Source: Streptomyces sp. NBC_01451 (GTDB taxonomy: Bacteria > Actinomycetota > Actinomycetes > Streptomycetales > Streptomycetaceae). From it: DNA of 64,000 nt. The position numbers and the translations under genes were made by a program. The stretch's first letter is position 1. Each line of letters begins with the position of its first letter. The stretch lies in contig NZ_CP109479.1 in assembly GCF_036227485.1 (NCBI RefSeq), forward strand, positions 1,116,001 through 1,180,000, written 5' to 3'. Shown piece by piece: positions 8,398-38,013 of this stretch. The notes under the pieces are model-generated. The model was not told where the DNA came from. It searched no databases and saw only the letters and a list, made by a program, of their open reading frames with translations.

Positions 8398-9968
8398 AGC
8401 GTTCCCTCCTCGTTCTCCCGGCCGTCGACGAGTGTCGCCACGACCTCGATGTCCCCGATGCGCGAGCTGTCGACGCTTCGGGGGTCGTCTCCCAGCACGA
8501 CCAGATCGGCCCGTTTGCCGGGCGTGACGCTGCCCGCGCTGTCCTCCCAGTGGCAGGCGTGGGCGCCGTCGATCGTGTAGGCGCGCAGCGCCTCGTCGAC
8601 GGTGATGCCTTCGTCCGGTCCGATCAACTGCCCTGACAGCGAAGCTCGTTCGACCATGAACTGCATGGCCCGCAGCGGCGACCCGTCCGCCACCGGCCGG
8701 TCGGAACTCCCCACCAGCCGGATGCCGTGCTCCAGGAACCCCCGCCCCCGGTACAGCCAGGGCGCCCGTTCCTCCCCCATGATCGCCGCGTAGTCGTCGC
8801 CGAAGTACCGCAGGAAGTTGGGCTGTACGACGGCTGTCGCCCCGAGCCGTGCCAGCCGGGGCAGCTGGTCGGGCCGGATCAGCCCGGCGTGCTCGATCCG
8901 GTGCCGGGCACCCGGCCGGGGCCGCAGCCGCTGTGCCTCCTCCAGCGCGTCGAGCGCGACGTCGGCGGCGCGGTCGCCGATGGCGTGCACGGCGAGCTGC
9001 CAACCGGCGAGATGCCCGTCCACGATGGTCCGCGTGAGGAGTTCGGGGTCCTCCTGCAACTGCCCTGCGGTGTCCAGCCCTTGATAGGGACTGGTGAGCG
9101 CGGCGGTGCGGGCCATCATGCCTCCGTCGGTGTACACCTTCAGCGCGCCGACGGACAGCCAGTCGTCACCGAATCCGGTACGCAGCCCGAGGTCGAGGGC
9201 GCGCGGGATGCCGTCGGCCTCGTGGGCGGTGACGGAGTGCAGCCGGTCGGCGGCCACCATCAGCTGGACGCGCAAGGGCAACAGGCCACGTTCCCTGGCG
9301 AGTTGGTAGGCGCCCAGTTCGACCGGGCTGTTGCCCAGCAGGGCGCCGCCGATGCCCGCCTCGGCGCACGCGGTGACGCCCTCGGCCAGACAGGCGCGGG
9401 CGGCCCGTCCGATCGACTCCGCCAACTCCCCCTGGGAGTGCGGCAGCCGAAGGGCCCGGGCCGCGCCCATGGCCCCCTCGGCGAGGAAGGCTCCCTCGTG
9501 CGGGACGACACCGGGCAGCAGTTCCAGCACCGGGCTGCTGACCGCGCAGCCGTGTCCGGAGTCGTGCATGAGCAGCACCTTGCGCCCACTGGCGGCCTTG
9601 TCGAGCTCGGCGAGGGTCAGGTGCCGGCCGAGCCCTCGCTGGTCGTACCCCGCGACGTCCACCCAGGCGCCGGGAGGCACCCGCGCCGCTGCCTCCGCGA
9701 CGACCGCGAGCACGTCCTCGACCCGGACGCACGGCGCCACCGTGGGGGTGGCCGCCTTGAACCCCGTCCAGGCGAGGTGCACATGGCTGTCGATGAACCC
9801 GGGCAGCACGGTCGCGCCCTGGAGGTCGATCACCCGCTGCGCGGGCAGCCCGGTCACCGCCTCGTCCAGTCCCACGATCCGGCCCCGCCAGATGCCCAGG
9901 TCGTGGGCGACGGGGTGGTCGGGGTCCATGGTGAGGACGCGGGCGTTGGTCAGTCGCGTGGTGAGCAT
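8394..9968 (-). CDS. YtcJ-type amidohydrolase (amidohydrolase family 3)
   Basis: A 524-residue metallo-amidohydrolase. The metal site is visible: FIDSHVHL (His62, His64), AVHAIGDRAAD and RIEHAGL in the middle, and the late Asp in GSSDRPVADGSPL. The C-terminal strand RADLVVLGDDPR closes the composite beta domain. It is transcribed with mbtH (81 nt away) and thus probably with the siderophore NRPS. YtcJ-type proteins include N-substituted formamide deformylase, so removal of formyl groups from hydroxyornithine residues is conceivable. The family is clear; substrate and any link to the siderophore are unproven. Confidence 0.85.
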   Translation of the reverse strand: MLTTRLTNARVLTMDPDHPVAHDLGIWRGRIVGLDEAVTGLPAQRVIDLQGATVLPGFIDSHVHLAWTGFKAATPTVAPCVRVEDVLAVVAEAAARVPPGAWVDVAGYDQRGLGRHLTLAELDKAASGRKVLLMHDSGHGCAVSSPVLELLPGVVPHEGAFLAEGAMGAARALRLPHSQGELAESIGRAARACLAEGVTACAEAGIGGALLGNSPVELGAYQLARERGLLPLRVQLMVAADRLHSVTAHEADGIPRALDLGLRTGFGDDWLSVGALKVYTDGGMMARTAALTSPYQGLDTAGQLQEDPELLTRTIVDGHLAGWQLAVHAIGDRAADVALDALEEAQRLRPRPGARHRIEHAGLIRPDQLPRLARLGATAVVQPNFLRYFGDDYAAIMGEERAPWLYRGRGFLEHGIRLVGSSDRPVADGSPLRAMQFMVERASLSGQLIGPDEGITVDEALRAYTIDGAHACHWEDSAGSVTPGKRADLVVLGDDPRSVDSSRIGDIEVVATLVDGRENEEGTL

Positions 9969-9993
9969 GGGGAGTCGGTTCCTCGTTCCGGTA

Positions 9994-10053
9994 CTGAAGC
10001 CGATCTGATCCGATCCGTCCGATCGAAACCGTCCGATCGGATCGGGGCTTCAG
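9994..10053 (-). other. imperfect inverted repeat after mbtH, GATC-rich
   Basis: CTGAAGCC (9994-10001) pairs with GGCTTCAG (10046-10053), with further pairing of GATCCGATC-type segments inside. The right arm overlaps the mbtH stop codon and the structure ends 26 nt before the amidohydrolase start. GATC occurs six times in roughly 50 bp. It may act as an intercistronic attenuator or mRNA-stability element; it has no T-run. Confidence 0.5.
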
Positions 10054-10265
10054 ACTGCCCGCTCCATGCGCTCCGCCAGGCTCTTGGGCCGCATGTCCGT
10101 CCAGTTGGTCTCGATGTGGTCCAGGCACTCCTGGCGGGGCGCCGGGCCGTGGACGACGGTCCAGCCGGCCGGTACGTCGACGAAGTCCGGCCACAGGCTG
10201 TGCTGGCCCTCGTCGTTGACGAGCACGCGGTAGACGCCGTCGGGGTTCTCGAAGGGGTTGGTCAT
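10050..10265 (-). CDS. MbtH-like protein
   Basis: A 71-residue MbtH-family protein with the complete signature: [19 protein letters not shown], then [13 protein letters not shown] with its invariant tryptophans, and a C-terminal DMRPKSL. MbtH proteins bind NRPS adenylation domains and are often needed for their folding or activity. It lies 111 nt after the NRPS stop, behind GAGAGGAAC. The partner is almost certainly that NRPS, whose six A domains may include MbtH-dependent ones. The 111-nt gap is G-rich on the plus strand, with imperfect GGTCGGGGG repeats. Confidence 0.95.
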   Translation of the reverse strand: MTNPFENPDGVYRVLVNDEGQHSLWPDFVDVPAGWTVVHGPAPRQECLDHIETNWTDMRPKSLAERMERAV

Positions 10266-10376
10266 GGGATGTTCCTCTCTCAGTGGATCGTGGGTCGGGG
10301 ATCAGGAGATCAGGTGGTCGAGGGACAGGAGGTCGGGGGGTCGGGGGGCCGAGTCGGCTCCTCGGCCCGGTCGGCC

Positions 10377-32264
<21,888 letters not shown>

Positions 32265-32322
32265 AGGCGACCGTGCCTCCAGGGTGTACGGACCGGCTGA
32301 GCCGGAGGACCGCAGGCCATAC

Positions 32323-32341
32323 TAAGGTAAGCATTACCTAA
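32323..32341 (-). promoter_or_regulatory. iron box (DmdR/IdeR-type) for the NRPS operon
   Basis: TAAGGTAAGCATTACCTAA is a 19-bp imperfect palindrome close to the actinobacterial iron-box consensus TTAGGTTAGGCTCACCTAA. It lies 59 nt upstream of the NRPS start. Iron-loaded DmdR/IdeR should bind here and repress transcription. Confidence 0.85.
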
Positions 32342-32386
32342 CCAAAAGACCCCACTCTCGGCGGATGCTCTCCTCACCACTACTAT

Positions 32387-32405
32387 TAAGGTCTGCCTAA
32401 CCTAA
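32387..32405 (+). promoter_or_regulatory. iron box for the FecCD operon
   Basis: TAAGGTCTGCCTAACCTAA; its complement TTAGGTTAGGCAGACCTTA matches the consensus at 16 of 19 positions. It lies 27 nt before the first permease start, and 45 nt separate it from the NRPS-proximal box, so each divergent promoter appears to have its own site. Confidence 0.88.
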
Positions 32406-32431
32406 GGGAGTTATCCGTTGGAAACCGCACG

Positions 32432-33457
32432 GTGACGCCGGGGAGAAGGGTTCGCCCGGTTCTTCTCGTGGCAGTTCTCGGCGCCGTCCTGCTCGGACTG
32501 TGTCTTCTGTCACTCGCCCTCGGCGCGGCCAGCATTCCGCCCGACCAGGTGGTGCGGGCACTGTTCGGTGACGCACCCAGCCGGTTCGTGGACAACGTCA
32601 TCTGGTCGGCGCGGGTACCCCGCACGGCGCTCGGGCTGGCTGCCGGGGCGGCACTCGGACTGTCGGGCGCGCTCATGCAGGCGCTGACACGCAATCCGCT
32701 GGCGGATCCCGGAATCCTCGGGGTGAGCGCCGGAGCCTCGTTCGCGATCGTGCTGGCTGTCGGAGTGTTGGGCGTCGGTTCGTTCTACGGGTACGTGTGG
32801 TTCGCGTTCGCGGGGGCGATGGCCGCCAGCGTCCTCGTGTACCTGCTGGGCCGACTCGGACGCTCCGGGCTCACACCGGTCAAACTGGCGCTCGCCGGCA
32901 TCGCCGTGACCTCCCTGCTGTCCTCCCTGACCAGCGCGATCGCGCTGACCGACGCCGACGCGCTCGACCGCTACCGCTTCTGGTCGGCCGGTTCGATGGC
33001 CGACCAGGACGGCGAAACCGTCCTGCGGATCCTGCCCTTCCTCGCCGTGGGCGCGCTGCTCGCCTTCGCCAGTGCGCCCGCCCTCAACAGCATGGCCCTG
33101 GGCGACGACGTGGCCGCCTCGCTCGGCCGGCGGCTCGGCCTGGTACGACTCCAGGGCGTCACCGCGGTCACCCTGCTGACCGGAGCCGCCGTCGCCGTCA
33201 TCGGCCCGGTCGTCTTCATCGGGCTCGTGGTGCCCCATGTCGCCCGCGTACTGGCCCAGTTGGCTGGAATCGGCCCCGACCAGCGCTGGCTGCTGCCGCT
33301 GTCCGCCGTACTCGCGCCGAGCCTGCTGCTCACCGCGGACATCATCGGGCGCCTGGTGGCCCGGCCGGTCGAGGTACAGGCCGGCGTGATCGTCGCCTTC
33401 ATCGGCGGGCCGTTCTTCATCGCCCTGGTGCGACGCCGGAAACTGGCGGAGGTCTGA
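32432..33457 (+). CDS. FecCD-family ferric-siderophore permease, subunit 1
   Basis: A 341-residue membrane protein of the FecCD/BtuC family with about ten hydrophobic segments. ALMQALTRNPLADPGILGVSAGASF is the family hallmark and GLVVPHVAR the late coupling region. The GTG at 32432 is the only in-frame start that preserves the first membrane segment; the nearest ribosome-like site (AAGGGAG at 32404-32410) is about 21 nt away. A five-codon reading frame (TTG at 32418) follows that site and ends overlapping the GTG, so reinitiation is possible. It forms a heterodimeric channel with the next gene for re-uptake of the ferric siderophore. Confidence 0.9.
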   Translation: MTPGRRVRPVLLVAVLGAVLLGLCLLSLALGAASIPPDQVVRALFGDAPSRFVDNVIWSARVPRTALGLAAGAALGLSGALMQALTRNPLADPGILGVSAGASFAIVLAVGVLGVGSFYGYVWFAFAGAMAASVLVYLLGRLGRSGLTPVKLALAGIAVTSLLSSLTSAIALTDADALDRYRFWSAGSMADQDGETVLRILPFLAVGALLAFASAPALNSMALGDDVAASLGRRLGLVRLQGVTAVTLLTGAAVAVIGPVVFIGLVVPHVARVLAQLAGIGPDQRWLLPLSAVLAPSLLLTADIIGRLVARPVEVQAGVIVAFIGGPFFIALVRRRKLAEV

Positions 33458-33459
33458 GG

Positions 33460-34560
33460 ATGACGAACCCCAAGTCCACAGGTGAGGCCACCACATTGGT
33501 GCCCGCCCGCCCTTCCCTCCACGTCCAGCGGACCTACCGCCTCGCCGTCCCCCGGGTCTCCGGCATCCTCCGCCCCCGCCTGGTGGCGGTCACCGCACTG
33601 CTCGCCGTGGGCACGTTCCTCGTCTTCTGCTGGAGTCTGACGATCGGCGACTTCCCGATCGCGTTCACCGACGTCCTACACGCCCTGGCCGGCTCCGGCG
33701 ACCCCGGCACCGTGCTCGTCGTCCAGGAACTGCGGCTGCCGCGCTCCCTGGTGGGACTGCTGGCCGGGATCGCGTTCGGGATGTCCGGCGGACTGTTCCA
33801 GACCATGACCCGCAACCCGCTGGCCAGCCCCGACATGATCGGCCTCACCCAGGGCGCGGGCACCTTCGTGGTCGCGGGCATCGTCCTCGGCTGGGACGGC
33901 GGCCTCGGCACCCAGACACTCGGTCTGCTCGGCGCGCTGACCACGGCCCTCGTCGTGTACGCGCTGGCCTGGCGGCGCGGCACCACCGGCTACCGCATCA
34001 TCCTGGTCGGCATCGGCGTCGCCTGGATCTGTACGAGCGCCACCGACTACCTGGTCGCCAAGGGCGGCCGGTTCCAGGCGCAGGCCGCGCTGGGCTGGCT
34101 GGTCGGCAACCTCAACGGCCGTACGTGGTCCGATGTCGGACCGCTCGCGACCGCCCTGGCCGTCCTGCTGCCGACGGCACTGCTGCTCGGCCGGCTGCTG
34201 CGCACACTCCAACTCGGCGACGACGTCGCCACGGGCCTCGGCACCCGCGTACAGCCCGTACGTCTCGCCATCCTGCTCACCGGCGTCGGGCTGATCGCCT
34301 TCGCGACCGCCGCCGCCGGACCGGTCGCCTTCGTGGCGCTGGCCGCCCCACAGATCGCCCTGCGCCTCGCGCGCACGGCCTGGCCTCCGACGCTCGCCTC
34401 GGGACTGACCGGGGCACTGATGGTCCTGGGCAGCGACCTGATCGCCCGTACGCTCATCTCCGGCACGGAACTGCCGGTCGGAATCGTCACCGGCGTGCTC
34501 GGCGCGCCGATCCTGCTCTGGCTGCTCGTCCGCGCCAACCGCGCGGGTTCAGGAGGCTGA
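33460..34560 (+). CDS. FecCD-family ferric-siderophore permease, subunit 2
   Basis: A 366-residue FecCD-family membrane protein; a hydrophilic head of about 40 residues is followed by about nine hydrophobic segments. GGLFQTMTRNPLASPDMIG corresponds to the signature seen in subunit 1, and the two are clear paralogues. The ATG at 33460 lies 2 nt after the previous stop with GGAGG just upstream. FecCD pairs of this sort are standard in siderophore importers (compare FepD/FepG). It works with the preceding permease, the following ATPase and probably the lipoprotein encoded at 42990-44051. Confidence 0.92.
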   Translation: MTNPKSTGEATTLVPARPSLHVQRTYRLAVPRVSGILRPRLVAVTALLAVGTFLVFCWSLTIGDFPIAFTDVLHALAGSGDPGTVLVVQELRLPRSLVGLLAGIAFGMSGGLFQTMTRNPLASPDMIGLTQGAGTFVVAGIVLGWDGGLGTQTLGLLGALTTALVVYALAWRRGTTGYRIILVGIGVAWICTSATDYLVAKGGRFQAQAALGWLVGNLNGRTWSDVGPLATALAVLLPTALLLGRLLRTLQLGDDVATGLGTRVQPVRLAILLTGVGLIAFATAAAGPVAFVALAAPQIALRLARTAWPPTLASGLTGALMVLGSDLIARTLISGTELPVGIVTGVLGAPILLWLLVRANRAGSGG

Positions 34561-34565
34561 TCCCC

Positions 34566-35501
34566 ATGTCGACGGACCCCACGATGCCGACTGATCCGAT
34601 ATCGACGGCCACGACCGCGACCACGACCACGACGGCCGAGGACGCCATGCCGGCCGATCCCCTGCCGACCACCACGGAACCGGCGGCCGACCCGGACCTG
34701 CGGGCGACGGGCCTGCGGCTGTCGTACGACAGCCGGGTGGTCGTGGACGGCCTCGACCTGGCGATTCCGCCCGGCCGGATCACGGCCATCGTCGGCGCCA
34801 ACGCCTGTGGAAAGTCGACGCTGTTGCGCGCCCTGGCCCGGCTGCTCGCACCCCGCGAGGGCGCCGTGCAACTGGACGGCCGGGCCCTCCAGTCCATCCC
34901 CACCCGGGAATTGGCGCAGCGTCTGGGTATCCTGCCCCAAAGCCCGGTCGCACCCGAGGGGTTGACGGTCATCGACCTCGTCAACCGCGGTCGCTCACCG
35001 CACCAGACGTGGTGGCGGCAGTGGTCGAAGGCGGACGAACAGGCCGTGCACCAGGCGCTCGCCGCGACCAACATGACCGACCTCGCGGACCGTCCGGTGG
35101 ACGAGCTGTCCGGCGGTCAGCGCCAGCGGGCGTGGATCGCGATGGCCGTCGCCCAGGGCACCCCCGTACTCCTCCTCGACGAGCCGACGACGTATCTCGA
35201 CCTGGCCCACCAGATCGACGTACTCGACCTGATCACGGACCTCAACCGCCGCGAGAACCGGACCGTCGTGATGGTCCTGCACGACCTCAACCAGGCCTGC
35301 CGGTACGCCGATCACGTCGTCGCCATGAAGTCCGGCCGGATCGTGGCGGAGGGCCCGCCGGCGGAGGTCATCACCGAGGAGACGGTGGAGGACGTCTTCG
35401 ACCTCACGTGCCGCATCACCCTCGACCCGGTCAGCGACACCCCCATGGTGATCCCACTGGGCCGCCATCACCAGGACGTGCGTGCTAAGACATCCTCGTG
35501 A
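34566..35501 (+). CDS. ferric-siderophore ABC importer ATPase
   Basis: A 311-residue FepC/FhuC-type ATPase. The first 45 residues are a Thr/Ala/Pro-rich low-complexity tail. Walker A GANACGKST lies at about residue 76, signature LSGGQRQR at about 180, Walker B VLLLDEPTTYLD at about 200, and the switch His in VLHDLNQACRYAD. The ATG at 34566 follows AGGAGG; internal ATGs at 34584 and 34647 would trim only the tail, so the exact start is uncertain. It energises the two FecCD permeases encoded just upstream. Its stop overlaps the next start (GTGA). Confidence 0.93.
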   Translation: MSTDPTMPTDPISTATTATTTTTAEDAMPADPLPTTTEPAADPDLRATGLRLSYDSRVVVDGLDLAIPPGRITAIVGANACGKSTLLRALARLLAPREGAVQLDGRALQSIPTRELAQRLGILPQSPVAPEGLTVIDLVNRGRSPHQTWWRQWSKADEQAVHQALAATNMTDLADRPVDELSGGQRQRAWIAMAVAQGTPVLLLDEPTTYLDLAHQIDVLDLITDLNRRENRTVVMVLHDLNQACRYADHVVAMKSGRIVAEGPPAEVITEETVEDVFDLTCRITLDPVSDTPMVIPLGRHHQDVRAKTSS

Positions 35502-36235
35502 CCTTGAGAATCGAGCGAACCGACGCGCGCACCTGGCCGGTTGAGCAGCAGAAGGAACTCTTCAGCGGGAGCTTCCCGGAGTTCATCACGGCCGACCGGC
35601 TGGTGTCGGAGTACATAGGCCGGGTCCGGGAGTGGTTCCCCGCCTGGGACCTCACACTGGTGGACGAGCACGACGTGCCGGTGGCGGCTGGCTGGGGAGT
35701 GCCGGTCCACTGGGACGGGTCGGTCGAGGGGCTGCCGTCCGGGTACACAAACTCCCTGGTGCGGGCGGTCGAGGGGCGGGAACAGGGTGTGGAACCGGAC
35801 ACCCTCGTGATCTGCGGCGCGGTCGTCACGCCATCGCTCACCGGACACGGGCTGGCGGGCGAGACGCTGATGGCGCTGCGTCAGGCCGCCCTGGACTCCG
35901 GACTGACCCGAGTCGTCGCACCGGTACGCCCGACGACCAAGGCACGCTACCCCCTGACACCGATCGAGACCTTCATGCGCTGGCGCCGCCCCGACGGGAC
36001 AGCCCTCGACCCGTGGATCCGCACGCATGAACGCCTCGGCGCCGAGATCCTGGCCGCGGCCCCCGTCTCCCAGACGATGACCGGCACGGTCACCCAGTGG
36101 GAGAAGTGGACCGGCCTCGCCCTTCCCTCATCGGGCGAGTACGTCATCCCGGACGGCCTGGGCCTGCTGCACGTCGACCGCGCCGCCGACGAGGGCGTGT
36201 ACCAGGAGCCCAACGTGTGGATGCGGCACGTTTGA
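35498..36235 (+). CDS. GNAT-like N-acetyltransferase in the siderophore import operon
   Basis: A 245-residue soluble protein whose GTG start overlaps the ATPase stop, so it is coupled to the importer operon and to its iron box. ICGAVVTPSLTGHGLAGETLMAL resembles the strand and acetyl-CoA loop of GNAT enzymes (the usual Q/RxxGxG/A appears as LTGHGLA, a weak version). The C-terminal half is long for a simple GNAT. A role acetylating the siderophore (for example an N-alpha acetyl cap, as in albachelin) or a precursor is a reasonable inference. Detoxification or an unrelated role cannot be excluded. Confidence 0.65.
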   Translation: MTLRIERTDARTWPVEQQKELFSGSFPEFITADRLVSEYIGRVREWFPAWDLTLVDEHDVPVAAGWGVPVHWDGSVEGLPSGYTNSLVRAVEGREQGVEPDTLVICGAVVTPSLTGHGLAGETLMALRQAALDSGLTRVVAPVRPTTKARYPLTPIETFMRWRRPDGTALDPWIRTHERLGAEILAAAPVSQTMTGTVTQWEKWTGLALPSSGEYVIPDGLGLLHVDRAADEGVYQEPNVWMRHV

Positions 36236-36352
36236 GCGAGGGCGCGGGGCTGTATCGACCTGCGGCTCCGGCGCGTGGACGCGACCAGCCACGACGGACG
36301 GGGACGACGCACCGGCTTCGGCAGAGCGACGAGTCGCCGCCCGGGCAATGCC

Positions 36353-36907
36353 TCAGTGTCCCTGGCCCCAGGCACCCGCCCGAAGCCCCCACACCACGTT
36401 CCGTCGCAGCGGTCCCTCCGGGACGGTCGGGTCGTCGAAGTCCTTGTCCGGGGCGTGGGTCATGCCGAGGCGGCGCATCACCGCCTGTGAGCGAAGGTTG
36501 GTGGCTGTCGTGATCGCCAGGACCTCTTCGAGACCGAGGCCCTTCTCGTCGAAGGCGTGGGCAACCACCGCCCGGGCGGCCTCCGTCGCGTATCCGTGCC
36601 CCCACGCGGACCGGGCCAGCCGCCACCCCGCCTCGACCCCGTCGAACGCCATGTCGTCCTCGACGGGGTCCAGCCCGGCGAACCCGATGAACTCACCGGT
36701 GCCCGTGACCTCCACCGCCCACCAGCCCCAGCCCCGTTCGTCGAGGCAGGTCTGGAAATGGGCGGCGGAGGCTTCGCTCTGTTCACGGGTGAGGACTCCT
36801 CCGAGGTGCTCGCGGACCTCCGGGTCGGCGTTCATGGCCGCCCAGGGGACGAGGTCGGAGTCGCGCCAGGCGCGGAGGACGAGGCGTTCGGTTCGCAGGT
36901 CCGGCAT
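36353..36907 (-). CDS. RimJ/RimL-type GNAT acetyltransferase
   Basis: A 184-residue protein with the typical opening of this GNAT subgroup (LRTERLVLRAWRDSDL), a middle strand IGFAGLDPV, and WGHGYATEAARAVVAHAF, the acetyl-CoA loop with the GxGxA-like core. The end (ATNLRSQAVMRRLGM) is also characteristic. Members acetylate protein N-termini, antibiotics or small amines. It stands alone on the minus strand and converges with the previous gene; the 117-nt gap shows no clear terminator. No iron box is near, so membership in the siderophore cluster is doubtful. Confidence 0.85.
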   Translation of the reverse strand: MPDLRTERLVLRAWRDSDLVPWAAMNADPEVREHLGGVLTREQSEASAAHFQTCLDERGWGWWAVEVTGTGEFIGFAGLDPVEDDMAFDGVEAGWRLARSAWGHGYATEAARAVVAHAFDEKGLGLEEVLAITTATNLRSQAVMRRLGMTHAPDKDFDDPTVPEGPLRRNVVWGLRAGAWGQGH

Positions 36908-36980
36908 GGCGCCATCCTGACGTGATCACGCGGCCGCGTCGAACGGGATCCGGGCCGCCCGCCCACCTGGCCGCCGTGCG

Positions 36981-37928
36981 TCAGGGCCGCGCCGTCAGAT
37001 ACCCGCCCATCGTCCGGAAGTACTCCGTCGCCGCGATCTCCGTCCCGTCCTCCGTCCGCACCCGCTTCACCAGGAGCCCCCGCAGGCGCCCGTTCCGGGC
37101 CTCCGTGCCCGCGACCACGACGATTCCGTCGCCCTCGCGGATGAAGATCCGGCCCGGTGTGCCCCCGTAGCAGCCCTCGGAGACCGCGGCCTCGACGATG
37201 CGTATCCGCTGTCCCTTGTGATGGGTGAACGCGTTGGGATACGGGTCCGACTGGGCGCGGACCAGGCGTTCCAGGTCCTCGGCCGGCCAGGTCCAGTCGA
37301 TGCGGCTGTCCTCCAGGGAGCGCTTGTGGAAGAAGCTCGCCCGACTGCGGTCCTGGGGGATCCACTCCGCGCGCCCGGAGGCGATCAGCCCGAGGGACTC
37401 GTGGACGACCGGTGTGATCAAGTCCACAGTGCGGTGGAAGAGGTCCGTCACCGTGTCGCACGCGCCCACGGGGACCGCCCGCTGCAACAGGACGTCACCG
37501 GCGTCGAGCTCCGCGTTCATACGGTGGGCGGTGACACCGACCTCCCGTTCACCGTTGATGAGCGCCCAGATCAGCGGGGAGAAGCCCGCGTACGCCGGCA
37601 GCAGCGAGTCGTGGATGTTGAGCGTGCCGTGCGCCGGAAGGTCGAAGATCTCGGGCGGCAGGACTGTTCGCCAGTTGTTGGCGACGATCAGGTCCGGCTC
37701 CAACTCCCTTAGTTCGGCGAGGAGTTCAGGATCGTCAGGCCGGTTGCGCAGCAGCACCGGGATGCCGTGCTTCTCGGCGAGGTCGGCCACCGAGTCGTCC
37801 CAGATCTTCTCGTACACGTGGTCGCTCTTGGGGTGGGTGACCGCCATGACCACCTCGTGCTCGGAGTCCAGCAGGGCCTGGAGCGTGCGGTGCCCCCAGG
37901 TCTGATAGCCGAACATGACGACCCGCAT
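36981..37928 (-). CDS. N5-hydroxyornithine formyltransferase (Fmt/CchA-like)
   Basis: A 315-residue protein of the methionyl-tRNA formyltransferase fold. The catalytic triad region is visible: LNIHDSLLP (Asn104, His106) and the later Asp in AELDAGDVLLQRAVPVG. The C-terminal Fmt-like domain spans about residues 205-315. The start at 37928 is chosen over an upstream ATG because GGAAGGA stands about 7 nt before it. In coelichelin-type clusters this enzyme transfers formyl from N10-formyl-tetrahydrofolate to N5-hydroxyornithine. It is divergent from the monooxygenase that would make its substrate, and the shared gap holds an iron box. Confidence 0.9.
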   Translation of the reverse strand: MRVVMFGYQTWGHRTLQALLDSEHEVVMAVTHPKSDHVYEKIWDDSVADLAEKHGIPVLLRNRPDDPELLAELRELEPDLIVANNWRTVLPPEIFDLPAHGTLNIHDSLLPAYAGFSPLIWALINGEREVGVTAHRMNAELDAGDVLLQRAVPVGACDTVTDLFHRTVDLITPVVHESLGLIASGRAEWIPQDRSRASFFHKRSLEDSRIDWTWPAEDLERLVRAQSDPYPNAFTHHKGQRIRIVEAAVSEGCYGGTPGRIFIREGDGIVVVAGTEARNGRLRGLLVKRVRTEDGTEIAATEYFRTMGGYLTARP

Positions 37929-37957
37929 ATTCGATCCTTCCGTAGGACACACCATTG

Positions 37958-37976
37958 CAAGGTAAGGCTAACCTTA
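37958..37976. promoter_or_regulatory. iron box shared by formyltransferase and ornithine monooxygenase
   Basis: CAAGGTAAGGCTAACCTTA matches the consensus at 14 of 19 positions. It lies 30 nt from the formyltransferase start and 38 nt from the monooxygenase start, in an 85-nt divergent gap, so a single site probably controls both. Confidence 0.85.
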
Positions 37977-38013
37977 TTTAATATCAGTGGCGCCTAGGGG
38001 AAGGGAAGTTGCG

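Noticed and set aside
32418..32435. Five-codon TTG reading frame before the first FecCD permease, overlapping its GTG
   Set aside because: Could allow reinitiation because the only ribosome-like site precedes it, but five codons are easily chance; kept as a note on the permease start.
36353..36907. RimJ/RimL-type GNAT as a siderophore tailoring enzyme
   Set aside because: It is a single minus-strand gene without an iron box and has a generic RimJ/RimL profile.
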